Made by a program: the position numbers and the translations under genes
DNA from: Micromonospora cabrerizensis
GTDB lineage: Bacteria; Actinomycetota; Actinomycetes; Mycobacteriales; Micromonosporaceae
DNA length: 64,000 nucleotides
Assembly (NCBI RefSeq): GCF_022230955.1
Contig: NZ_JAKKFI010000116.1
Location: forward strand, 1-64,000
Reading direction: 5' to 3'
Part shown: piece by piece, positions 18,466 through 26,787 of the stretch
Position numbering within the stretch: position 1 is the first letter of the stretch
How the letters are laid out: each line of letters begins with the position of its first letter
The notes under the pieces: model-generated
Told to the model about the DNA's origin: nothing
Seen by the model: the letters and a program-made list of their open reading frames with translations, nothing else
The model's database searches: none

Positions 18466-20264
18466 TGACCACCGGGACGACGTCCCCGGCCACCTCACCC
18501 CCGGTGGTGGCCCGCCCGTCCCGTCCGGGCTGGCTGCGGGACCTGCTGGTGGTGGCCGGCTATCTGGGCCTGGCCGCGGTGCTGACCAGCGCGCAGTGGG
18601 GCCACCCGTGGCGGCTGTTCCACCAGGCGGGCGACCAGATCCTCTTCGAGTGGATGCTGGCCCACGCGGCGCACGCCGTGGTCGCGGGGGAGAACCCGCT
18701 GCACAGTGCCGGCTTGAACGCGCCGGACGGGGTCAACCTGATGGCGAACACCTCGGTGCTGGGCCTGGGTGTCCCCTTGGCACCGGTCACGCTGCTCTTC
18801 GGCTCGCAGGTCGCGTTCTGCGTGGCGGTCGCCTGCTGCCTCGCCGGCACGGCCGCCGCCTGGTACGCGCTGCTGCGCCGCCGGCTGGTCACCACCCGTT
18901 CCGCCGCTGCGGTCGGCGGGCTGATCTGCGGTTTCGCCCCGGGCATGATCGCCCAGGCGGGCGCGCACCTGCACATCGCCGCGCAGTTCCTGGTGCCCCC
19001 GATCCTCGCCCTGGTGTTCCGGCCCACCCCGGACGCGGCGCACCGGCTGGCCGGCGTGTGGCGTCCCGGCGTCGTCCTCGGGCTGCTGCTGGTCTGGCAG
19101 GTCTTCATCGGCGAGGAGGTGCTGGTCTTCCTGGCGCTCGCGGCGGGGGTGTTCGCGCTGGGCTACGCGCTGGCCGACCGGGTGGCCGCGCGAAGGCTCG
19201 CGCCGGCCCTCCTGGGCCGGCTGGGGGTCGCGGCCGGGGTGGCGGCGGTGCTGCTGGCGTACCCGCTGTGGTTCCAGTTCCACGGCCCGCAGCACTACTC
19301 CGGGATGGCGTTCGCCACGCACGCCTTCCAGTTGGACGCGGCGTCGTTCACCGCGTCGGCCCGGCAGACCGTGCTCGGCGACGACTGGCTGCCGGGGTTG
19401 CTCTCGCCGAACCCCACCGAGGAGAACTCGTTCTTCGGCCCGGGGCTGCTGGTGCTCGCCGTGGTGATCGTGATCTGGCTGTGGCGACGGCCGCTGGTTC
19501 GCGCGCTGGCCGGCTGTGGGCTGCTCTTCGCGCTGCTCTCCCTCGGCACCGAGCTGCGCGTCGACGGCACCGCCACGGGCATTCCGGGGCCCTACCGGCT
19601 GGTCGCCGGACTGCCCCTGCTCGATCTCGCGGTGCCGGCCCGCTTCGCGCTGGTCTGCGTACCGGTGCTGGGTGTGCTGGTGGCGCTGTCCCTGGACCGG
19701 GTGCGGGCGGCGCGCCGGCTGTCGGCCGCACCCGGGCTGCCGGTGCGGCTGCTCTGGGCGGGCGCGGTGGCCGCCGCGCTGCTGCCGCTGGTCCCGACGC
19801 CGATCCGGGTGGTGCCGGTCATGCCGGTGCCGGCGTTCGTCGCCGACGGCGGGTGGCGTCCCCTGGTGCCGCCCGGCCGGACGGTGGTCGCCGTCCCCCC
19901 GGTCACCGGCGCGGCGCAGAGCCCGGCGATGCTCTGGTCCGCCCGTACCGGTCTGGCGTTTCCCGCGCCGGGCGGTTACTTCATCGGCCCGAGTGGCCCG
20001 GACGACCCGGCGGCCCGTTGGGGCGCGCCGGACCGGCCCACGTCGGTGCTGTTGCGGCGGGTCGCCGAGACCGGCGCGGCACCGGTGCTCACCGACGCCG
20101 ACCGCCGCCAGGCCGTCGAGGACCTACGGCACTGGCGGGCCGCCGTGGTGGTGCTCGGCGAGCTGCCGAACGGCGACCCGGTCCGGCGGACCGTCGAGGA
20201 CCTGCTCGGGCCGGGCCGCCCGGTCGACGGCGGGTGGATGTGGGACGTCCGGCAGGTCGACTGA
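18465..20264 (+). CDS. Large polytopic membrane protein, GT-C-like, paralogue 2 of 3
   Basis: A 599-aa protein clearly related to its neighbours: LNAPDGVNLMANTSVLGLGV, VFIGEEVLVFLALAAGVFAL, AYPLWFQFHGPQHYSG, NPTEENSFFGPGLLVLAVVI, and the C-terminal DRRQAVEDLRHWRAAVVVLG ending in a WMWDVRQVD motif. It lacks the long N-terminal tail of paralogue 1. It has about 11 membrane segments and an extracytoplasmic C-terminal region of about 150 residues. The ATG overlaps the preceding stop by 1 nt, so translation is probably coupled. Function unknown. Confidence 0.75.
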   Translation: MTTGTTSPATSPPVVARPSRPGWLRDLLVVAGYLGLAAVLTSAQWGHPWRLFHQAGDQILFEWMLAHAAHAVVAGENPLHSAGLNAPDGVNLMANTSVLGLGVPLAPVTLLFGSQVAFCVAVACCLAGTAAAWYALLRRRLVTTRSAAAVGGLICGFAPGMIAQAGAHLHIAAQFLVPPILALVFRPTPDAAHRLAGVWRPGVVLGLLLVWQVFIGEEVLVFLALAAGVFALGYALADRVAARRLAPALLGRLGVAAGVAAVLLAYPLWFQFHGPQHYSGMAFATHAFQLDAASFTASARQTVLGDDWLPGLLSPNPTEENSFFGPGLLVLAVVIVIWLWRRPLVRALAGCGLLFALLSLGTELRVDGTATGIPGPYRLVAGLPLLDLAVPARFALVCVPVLGVLVALSLDRVRAARRLSAAPGLPVRLLWAGAVAAALLPLVPTPIRVVPVMPVPAFVADGGWRPLVPPGRTVVAVPPVTGAAQSPAMLWSARTGLAFPAPGGYFIGPSGPDDPAARWGAPDRPTSVLLRRVAETGAAPVLTDADRRQAVEDLRHWRAAVVVLGELPNGDPVRRTVEDLLGPGRPVDGGWMWDVRQVD

Positions 20265-22151
20265 TCAACCCACCAGAGCGCGGACGTCCCAGACCCAGAC
20301 GTCGTCGACCCGCTGGGGCGGCCCGATCAGGCCGGTGACCAGATCACGCAGCACCGCCTCGCGGGGGTGCGCCCCGAGCACCACCACCGACGCCCGCCAG
20401 AACCGCAGGTCCTCGACGGCCTGGCGGCGGTTCTCGTCGGTGAGCACCGGGACCGCGTCCTTGTCCATGGTGGAGTAGATGAGGGTGCTGGTGGGCCGGT
20501 TCGGCGCGCCGAAGACCCCCTCGCCCAGCTCGTTCGGCCCGATGAAGTAGCCGCCCGGGACGGGGAACTCCTGCCCGGTCAGCGCACTCCACCGCAGCGT
20601 CGGCAGGCCGTGCACGTTGCTCGGGATCGGCACCGGCACCAGGGTGCGACCCGCCGGCACGTACGGCCGCCAGCCGCCCGCGGTGATGAAGTGCGGTGGC
20701 GGGTCGATCTGCTGGGCGGGCAGCGGCCGGGGGAAGAGCGGCAACACGGCGAGGGCGACCGCCGCGTACCCCACCGGGCGCAGCCAGCGGCGCTTCGCCG
20801 GGACCGGCGCGGGCCCGTCGGAGGTCGCGGCCTCTCCGTCCCGCTGGGCCGGCACCCGCGGCTGGTCGGCCACCGGGCGCCCCTGGCGGTGCGCGGCGTC
20901 CCAGGTCAGCGCGAGGAGTACGCCGACCGCGGCGGCCACCACCAGCGTCAACCGGGTCGGCATCATCATCTCGACCAGCGGCAGGTCGTCCGGCACGTAC
21001 GACCACGGGCCACGCACACCGGTCTCGACCCCGTCGAACCGCACCCGCGGCCCGATCGACGCCACGGTGAAGACGACGATCAGCACCGCGGCGATCCGGG
21101 CGGGCAACGACCGGCGCACGAGCAGCACCAGGGCGACCACCGAGAGCAGCACCAGGGGCCAGCCGAACCAGGTGTTCTGCTCGGTCAGCCCGATCGTCTT
21201 CTCCACGGCCGGGTCACCGGCCCAGGTGTCCCGGGCGAAGGTGACGAAGGCGACCAGGTCCTCGCCCCAGTTGTGGAAGACGCCACCCTGCAGGCCCCGG
21301 TAGGACTGCGGGCCGTTGAACTGGAACCAGATCGGGTACGCCGCGAGCAGCAGGGCCAGCCCACCGGCGACGCCGAGCCCGGCCAGGAACGTGCCGGCGA
21401 CGGCCCGGGTGGCCGCCGGGCGCTGCACGGCGTACGCCAGCACGACGACCAGGCAGGCCAGCGCGGTGAGGAGCAGCATCTCCTCGTTGATGAAGATCTG
21501 GTACGTCACCAGCGCCCCGAGCACCAGCCCGTTGCGCCGCCACCGGCCGGGCTCGCCGAGGCGCAGCACCCGCACCACGATCAGCGGCAGCAGGAAGTTG
21601 GACACGAAGTTGGGCTGGCCGTTGGCGTGGTGGATGATTCCCGGCGCGAAGCCGAGGAACGCGCCGCCGACGAAGGCCGCCGCCCGGGAGCGCACCAGGT
21701 GGCGGGAGAGCATCCAGTAGCCGGTGCCGGCGGTGGCGGCCAGCGCCGCACCGAGGTAGACCGCGTACATCACCTGAGGGCCGAGCAGCATGGTCAGCGG
21801 GGCCAGCGGCAGGGTCACCCCGAGCAGCGAGGTGTTGGCCATCATGTTCACCCCGTCCGGGGCGTTCTGCCGGGCCGTGAACAGCGGGTTCTCCAGGTGC
21901 CGCACCGAGTACGCGCCGTGCGCGAACAGCCACTCGAACCAGCTGTGGTCGGTGGGCAGGTGCGAGGAGACCCGACCGGTGACGTCACCCCAGTAGTTGA
22001 GGCAGACGAAGACGCCCAGCAGCACATAGGCTCCGAGGGCCAACAGGTCGGCTCGGGCCGGGCGGCGTCGAGGCCGCCGTGTCGACTCGGCCTCTGCCGG
22101 GTCGGCGTCGGTCAGGGGATTCAGCGAAGGGTCTACCACCGGCACAGCCAC
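20265..22151 (-). CDS. Large polytopic membrane protein, GT-C-like, paralogue 3 of 3
   Basis: A 628-aa relative of the two preceding genes on the opposite strand: QNAPDGVNMMANTSLLGVTL, FINEEMLLLTALACLVVVLA, AYPIWFQFNGPQSYRGLQGG, NRRQAVEDLRFWRASVVVLG, VWVWDVRALVG. It has a cytoplasmic start rich in Arg/Asp, about 11 membrane segments, and a charged cytoplasmic-type insert (HRQGRPVADQPRVPAQRDGE) not seen in the others. GTG 22151 lies 8 nt after TACGAT. It is tail-to-tail with paralogue 2, the stops abutting. Probably an inverted duplication that has since diverged. Confidence 0.75.
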   Translation of the reverse strand: MAVPVVDPSLNPLTDADPAEAESTRRPRRRPARADLLALGAYVLLGVFVCLNYWGDVTGRVSSHLPTDHSWFEWLFAHGAYSVRHLENPLFTARQNAPDGVNMMANTSLLGVTLPLAPLTMLLGPQVMYAVYLGAALAATAGTGYWMLSRHLVRSRAAAFVGGAFLGFAPGIIHHANGQPNFVSNFLLPLIVVRVLRLGEPGRWRRNGLVLGALVTYQIFINEEMLLLTALACLVVVLAYAVQRPAATRAVAGTFLAGLGVAGGLALLLAAYPIWFQFNGPQSYRGLQGGVFHNWGEDLVAFVTFARDTWAGDPAVEKTIGLTEQNTWFGWPLVLLSVVALVLLVRRSLPARIAAVLIVVFTVASIGPRVRFDGVETGVRGPWSYVPDDLPLVEMMMPTRLTLVVAAAVGVLLALTWDAAHRQGRPVADQPRVPAQRDGEAATSDGPAPVPAKRRWLRPVGYAAVALAVLPLFPRPLPAQQIDPPPHFITAGGWRPYVPAGRTLVPVPIPSNVHGLPTLRWSALTGQEFPVPGGYFIGPNELGEGVFGAPNRPTSTLIYSTMDKDAVPVLTDENRRQAVEDLRFWRASVVVLGAHPREAVLRDLVTGLIGPPQRVDDVWVWDVRALVG

Positions 22152-22159
22152 GACGCGCC

Positions 22160-22165
22160 ATCGTA
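22160..22165 (-). promoter_or_regulatory. Candidate -10 element for membrane paralogue 3 (leaderless)
   Basis: On the minus strand TACGAT is followed by 8 nt and the GTG at 22151. No ribosome binding site is seen before that GTG. Confidence 0.5.
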
Positions 22166-22266
22166 CAGGCGGGGTTCCGTCGCTTTTGCCGGCCCGGTGC
22201 GCTCACGGTCGGTTTGCCGGACGGTGACCGGTCGGCCAGCCTTGGGTGGTGACGGAAGGACGGTCG

Positions 22267-23547
22267 TTGTCGATCATCGAGCTGGGCGAGATCCGGGACG
22301 AGCCCGCGTCGGTGCCTGCGGTTCACCGACCGCGCGCCACCGGTCGACCGCAGCGCAGCGCCGCCGTGCTGTTGCTCAGCCTGGTGGTGCTGGCCGGTGC
22401 GACACCCCCGCCGCAGCGGACGGTGAGCGTGGTGCCGGCGTCGCGGACGGCCACGGCGTACCTGGCCGGGGACGGCGTCTTCGTGGTCGACCCGCCGACA
22501 CCCGACGGGGACCGGCACCTGACCGCGTACGCCCAGCCGTCACCGCCCGGAGCCGGGGTGCGGCGGCGGTGGCAGGCGTCGCTGGCCCGCACCGGCGACT
22601 ACCTCGACGTCCGGGTCGAGCGGGGGTTGGTGCTGGCGATGGCGGTCATCGCCGCGAACCGGGTGTTCCAGACCACCGCCTTCGACGCCGCGACCGGCCG
22701 GCAACGCTGGCGGCATCCCGGGGCTCCTCAGCCGGCCGTCGGCGGCGGTCTGCTGGTGACGGACGTCCGGGGCGACGGGTCGGGCGCGATGAGCGGGGTC
22801 GAGCCCGACACCGGCCGGGTGCTCTGGTCGGTGCCGACCCCGCCGGCCGCCGGCACCACCTACCACCTCGACCCGGAGGGCCAGATCGACCGGTTCGTGC
22901 TGCTGCAACCGACCGGCGAGATCCAGGTGTACGACGCCGGCACCGGTCACCTGCTGCGCAGCGTCGACACCTTGCCCGGTGACCGCTCGGCGTACCAGCG
23001 GGTGCAGATCGTCGGCGACCTGCTGCTGCTCGTCCCGCCCGGCAGCACCCGGCTGGTGGGTTACGGGCTGGCCGAGTTGGAGCCGCGGTGGACGGCCGAG
23101 GTGACGCTGGTGTCGCATGTGCTCGACTGCGGTGTTCTGCTCTGTGCGGTGCCGCAGACCGGTGGCCTTCAGGTGCTCGATCCGGCCACCGGCGCGGTGC
23201 GGTGGTCGGAACCGGGTCAGGACGTCCTGGCCGACGTCCGGCACGGCCGGTTGCTGATGGCCGTGCCCGGCCAGGGTTACGCGGTGCGGGACGCGGCGAC
23301 CGGGCGGGTACGCGCCGAGCTGGGCGCGTGGAGCCTGATGCCGGTGCTCCGGGCGGACGATCCGCTGGTCGGCCTGCGCCAGGGGGCCGACGGCCGGATG
23401 GTCGTCGCCGAGCTGGACCTGGTGGCCGGCCGAGCGCGGATCGTCGACGTGCTGCGGGGCGTCGCCGGCAGCTGCCAGGCGTCCCTGCCGGTCCTGCTCT
23501 GCCAGCGTCTCGACGGCACGACCGCGTTGTGGCGGTTGACGCGGTGA
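22267..23547 (+). CDS. Membrane-anchored PQQ-like beta-propeller protein 1
   Basis: A 426-aa protein: a cytoplasmic stub of about 35 residues opening SIIELGEIR, one membrane segment (AAVLLLSLVVLAG) and an extracytoplasmic propeller of PQQ-type blades marked by D-AATGRQRWRHPG, PDTGRVLWSVP and DPATGAVRWSEPG. Such propellers are usually binding scaffolds; residues for bound PQQ are not evident. TTG at 22267 is chosen because GGAAGGA ends 6 nt upstream and because it aligns with the start of the paralogue that follows. A GTG 21 nt upstream is possible. The stop overlaps the next start. Confidence 0.72.
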   Translation: MSIIELGEIRDEPASVPAVHRPRATGRPQRSAAVLLLSLVVLAGATPPPQRTVSVVPASRTATAYLAGDGVFVVDPPTPDGDRHLTAYAQPSPPGAGVRRRWQASLARTGDYLDVRVERGLVLAMAVIAANRVFQTTAFDAATGRQRWRHPGAPQPAVGGGLLVTDVRGDGSGAMSGVEPDTGRVLWSVPTPPAAGTTYHLDPEGQIDRFVLLQPTGEIQVYDAGTGHLLRSVDTLPGDRSAYQRVQIVGDLLLLVPPGSTRLVGYGLAELEPRWTAEVTLVSHVLDCGVLLCAVPQTGGLQVLDPATGAVRWSEPGQDVLADVRHGRLLMAVPGQGYAVRDAATGRVRAELGAWSLMPVLRADDPLVGLRQGADGRMVVAELDLVAGRARIVDVLRGVAGSCQASLPVLLCQRLDGTTALWRLTR

Positions 23548-24827
23548 GCGACCCGGTGATCGACCTCGGTGAGCTGCGGCACGGTACGGACCCGGAGCCC
23601 CTACCCCGTCCACCCCGCGCCAACGGTCGGCAGGTGCGCTGCGGGCTGGTCCTGCTGCTCGCGCTGGTCACGCTCGCCGCCTCCGCCGTGTCGCCACCCC
23701 GGCGGGCCCCGCTGACGCTGCCGGCCCGGCCCGGGGCGGACGTCCTGGTCGACGGTGACCTCGTCCTGGTCATGGAGCCGGCGAGCCCGACGGGGCAGGG
23801 GCAGCTGGCCGCGTACCGGCTGCCCGGCGGCGAGCCGGTCTGGCAGGCGCCGCTGTCGGCGGAGGCGCGGTACTGGGGGATGTTCCCGCTGGCCGGGATG
23901 ATGCTGGCCACCGGCTACGAGATCGGCCCCGAGGGTCGGGAGACACGCACCGTCGCCCTGGACCAGGCGACCGGGGCGTACCGGTGGCAGCAACCGGGCA
24001 CCGCCTTCGAGCTGACCGACGGCAACCTGCTGCTGCGTACCGGCGGCGAGACCCTGCCGTCCAGTCTCCGCGCGGTCGACACGTGCTGCGGCACCGTGCG
24101 CTGGCAGCTGCCCGCCACCACCGCCGAGATCAACGTGCGGGACACCGGCCAGGGAGTGGACCGGGTGGTGCTCAACCAGGTCGACGGGCCGGTCGAGGTC
24201 CGCGACGCGATCACCGGCGCGGTGCTGGCCCGCGCCGACCTGCGCCCGCCCGACGGCGGTCAGATCAGAGTGGACCTGACGGGGGACCTGTTGCTGGCCA
24301 TCGACAGAGGCTCGGGCACGGTCACCGCGTACGGGCTGGACCAGCTCGACCGACGGTGGACCCGCACGGGCGTCCACGTGGACTTCGCGTTGGACTGTGG
24401 CGCCGTCCTGTGTGTGCGTACCGGTAACAACGAACTTCAGGCGGTCGACCCCGCGACCGGTGAGCTGCGCTGGAGCAACAGCCGGTGGGGATGGGCCTGG
24501 CCGTACGACGGTCGGCTGATCGTCAACGCGTTGACCAGCGAAGACGGGCCGTCGCACTTCGTCGTGCTCGATCCGCTGACCGGCTGGGAGCTGGCCGACC
24601 TGGGCCGGTGGGACCTGTACCAACTCAGTGCCGGCGACCGGCTGGTCGGCACGCGCCAGCACCCCGACGGAGGGAAGGTCGTCGGCGAGGTGGACGTCCG
24701 TGCCGGGAAGGTACGCGTTCTGGACGTGCTGCCCCAGGCCGCCGGCGAGTGTCAGGCGATCACCGGTCACCTGGTGTGCGGTGCCGCCCCGGTCGGCTCG
24801 TACCGGATCTGGCGGTTGCCCGACTGA
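23544..24827 (+). CDS. Membrane-anchored PQQ-like beta-propeller protein 2
   Basis: A 427-aa paralogue of the preceding gene with the same layout: cytoplasmic stub beginning SDPVIDLGELRHG, a membrane segment (LVLLLALVTLAASAV) and blades such as LDQATGAYRWQQPG and VDPATGELRWSNS. The pair Cys-Cys in DTCCGTVRWQ is specific to this copy. GTG overlaps the upstream stop by 4 nt, so the two form one translationally coupled unit. The final blade ends in YRIWRLPD, matching ALWRLTR in copy 1. Role unknown. Confidence 0.75.
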   Translation: MSDPVIDLGELRHGTDPEPLPRPPRANGRQVRCGLVLLLALVTLAASAVSPPRRAPLTLPARPGADVLVDGDLVLVMEPASPTGQGQLAAYRLPGGEPVWQAPLSAEARYWGMFPLAGMMLATGYEIGPEGRETRTVALDQATGAYRWQQPGTAFELTDGNLLLRTGGETLPSSLRAVDTCCGTVRWQLPATTAEINVRDTGQGVDRVVLNQVDGPVEVRDAITGAVLARADLRPPDGGQIRVDLTGDLLLAIDRGSGTVTAYGLDQLDRRWTRTGVHVDFALDCGAVLCVRTGNNELQAVDPATGELRWSNSRWGWAWPYDGRLIVNALTSEDGPSHFVVLDPLTGWELADLGRWDLYQLSAGDRLVGTRQHPDGGKVVGEVDVRAGKVRVLDVLPQAAGECQAITGHLVCGAAPVGSYRIWRLPD

Positions 24828-25976
24828 CTACCAGTTCGGCTGGGCCGGCGGCGGGGGCAGCGGCACCGAGGGGGGCCGCAGCACGTACGCCACACCGCCG
24901 CTGCCGCGCTGCCAGACCCCCTCGAACCGCTGCCGGGGCACGGTACGGCGGACGGCGTCGTCGTCCGGGGCGTACGGGTCGTTGAGCACCGGGTCGCCGT
25001 CGGCGGTGAAGCCGACCAGCACCATCAGGTGCCCTCCGGTGTCGTACCCGAGCCCCGGCACCTCGTCGGCCCGGAACGCGGCGGAGACGATCAGGGGGAT
25101 GCCGGCCGCGACGAACGCCTCCGCCTCGACCAGCGACCGCAGCCGGGTGACGAACGCGTCCACCCCGTACCGGCCGGCGTACGCGGTGTTGAACGACCAG
25201 TTGCCCGCCCCGGCGTACGCGTGGTCGTAGCAGTGTCGGGCGGCGTGCACCACCACCGGACGCGGGCCGGCCGGCTCCACCCAGGCGTAGTGCTCCGGCG
25301 CCGGCTCGGCACCCCAGTGGGCGAGCACCATCGAGGTGCAGGTTGGGCTGCACCAGGAGTCGCCGCCACCTCCCCACTGCGGGTACTGGCCGGCGTGCAG
25401 CCGCTGCGAGTAGCGGGGCACGTCCAGCACCCGACCCCAGGCGGCGGACGAGGTGGGCTGGGCGTACCCCTGGTCGGTGGTCGTGGGACCGGTGGCGACC
25501 GCGCCGACGCTGCGCAGCACCGGGCCGGTCGGGCTCTCCGCCGGCCGGCACACGGTGACCCGCGCCTGCCAGCCGGTGACCGTCGCGCCGGTCACGATCA
25601 GGGTGTCGGTGTCGACCCGGGCGTCGCCGTCGCGCTGCCCGGGCACCGAGGTGCGTCGTACCGCCCGGTCGTCGGACGCCCAGCGGGCCAACCGGTACCA
25701 GCCGGTGCTGGGCGCGTCGTCGTGCCACCCGCGCAGCTCGACCTCGATCCAGCAGCCGGCCGGGGTGTCGGCGGTCCAGGACGGCACCACCTCGCTGACG
25801 GCGAAGCCGGCCCGCACCGGCGGCGACGTCCAACTGCCCCGCTGGTTCACGCCGTCGAGGGCCAGCCCGCGACCGGTGGCGACCAGGCTGTCGCCGCTGC
25901 CGGCCGTCGTGTCGGCCGGCAGGTGGAAGCCCCGGTAGGCGATGTCCCGCCGGGTGGGTGGTGCCGCGATGGTCAT
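24828..25976 (-). CDS. C39-like papain-fold cysteine peptidase with N-terminal beta domain
   Basis: A 382-aa protein. Residues 1-165 are a beta-rich module with repeated Trp (GSWTSPP, WYRLARWASDD, TGWQARVTV), perhaps for binding. Residues 185-360 are a Peptidase_C39_2-type domain (LDVPRYSQ) with catalytic Cys209 (DSWCSPTCTS), His316 (DTGGHLMVLVGF) and Asn332-Asp333 (LNDPYAPDD). Relatives cleave peptides outside the cell, yet no signal peptide is visible at the chosen ATG (25976). The tail is Pro-rich. Its stop abuts that of the beta-propeller gene, and it is divergent from the two-component system. Confidence 0.8.
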   Translation of the reverse strand: MTIAAPPTRRDIAYRGFHLPADTTAGSGDSLVATGRGLALDGVNQRGSWTSPPVRAGFAVSEVVPSWTADTPAGCWIEVELRGWHDDAPSTGWYRLARWASDDRAVRRTSVPGQRDGDARVDTDTLIVTGATVTGWQARVTVCRPAESPTGPVLRSVGAVATGPTTTDQGYAQPTSSAAWGRVLDVPRYSQRLHAGQYPQWGGGGDSWCSPTCTSMVLAHWGAEPAPEHYAWVEPAGPRPVVVHAARHCYDHAYAGAGNWSFNTAYAGRYGVDAFVTRLRSLVEAEAFVAAGIPLIVSAAFRADEVPGLGYDTGGHLMVLVGFTADGDPVLNDPYAPDDDAVRRTVPRQRFEGVWQRGSGGVAYVLRPPSVPLPPPPAQPNW

Positions 25977-26118
25977 GCCAGGTCCGTCCGTCGTTCGGTG
26001 CCGCCGGCCAGCATCGCGTACGCCGGGATAGTCCGCAACGTCGACCGGCGCGGGCGGCGAGGGACGATGGTTGCCCGCCGGCACTAGGTTGTCGGTGGTC
26101 AGCAGCGAGGAGGCCGGG

Positions 26119-26787
26119 ATGCGGGTACTGGTGGTGGAGGACGAGCGCAACCTCGCCGACGCGATCGCGCGCGGGTTGCGCAAGCGGGGGATGGCGGTCG
26201 ACGTGGCGTACGACGGCGACGCCGGCCACGAGGCGGCGTTCGTCACCCGGTACGACGTGGTGGTGCTCGACCGGGACCTGCCGGGCGTGCACGGTGACCA
26301 GATCTGCGCCGACCTGGCCGCCTCCGGCGCGTTGACCCGGGTGCTGATGCTCACCGCGAGCGGCACGGTGGCCGACCGGGTGGAGGGGTTGCAGCTCGGC
26401 GCGGACGACTACCTGCCCAAACCGTTCGCCTTCGACGAGCTGGTCGCCCGGGTGCAGGCGCTGGGTCGGCGGGCCACCCCGGCCGCGCCGCCGGTGCTCG
26501 AACTGGCCGACCTGGTGCTCGACCCGGCCCGTCGGGTGGCCACCCGCGCCGGTGTGCCGGTCGACCTCACCAACAAGGAGTTCGGGGTGCTGAGCGAGCT
26601 GCTCAAGGCTCGTGGCGCGGTGGTCTCCAGCGAGGAGCTGCTGGAACGCGTGTGGGACGCGAACACCGACCCGTTCACCACCATCGTCCGGGTCACCGTG
26701 ATGACGCTGCGCAAGAAGCTCGGCGACCCGCCGCTGATCGAGACAGTGGTCGGCGCGGGTTACCGCACCGCCGAGGTGAACGCGTGA
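26119..26787 (+). CDS. OmpR-family response regulator
   Basis: A 222-aa two-component regulator: receiver domain with acidic pair Glu7/Asp8, phospho-acceptor Asp51 (VVLDRDLPG), Thr in MLTASG and Lys in LPKPF, followed by an OmpR/PhoB winged helix (NKEFGVLSELLKARGAVVSS, TIVRVTVMTLRKKLGDP). It starts at ATG 26119 with AGGAGG about 7 nt before. It is fused by a 4-nt GTGA overlap to the histidine kinase. The divergent neighbour is the C39-like peptidase, a possible target, but that is inference. Confidence 0.95.
   Translation: MRVLVVEDERNLADAIARGLRKRGMAVDVAYDGDAGHEAAFVTRYDVVVLDRDLPGVHGDQICADLAASGALTRVLMLTASGTVADRVEGLQLGADDYLPKPFAFDELVARVQALGRRATPAAPPVLELADLVLDPARRVATRAGVPVDLTNKEFGVLSELLKARGAVVSSEELLERVWDANTDPFTTIVRVTVMTLRKKLGDPPLIETVVGAGYRTAEVNA

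Noticed and set aside
26089..26097. Perfect TTGTCGGTG upstream of the response regulator, like the damage promoter -35
   Set aside because: Eight bases downstream there is CGAGGA rather than TAnnnT, so the second half of the promoter is missing.
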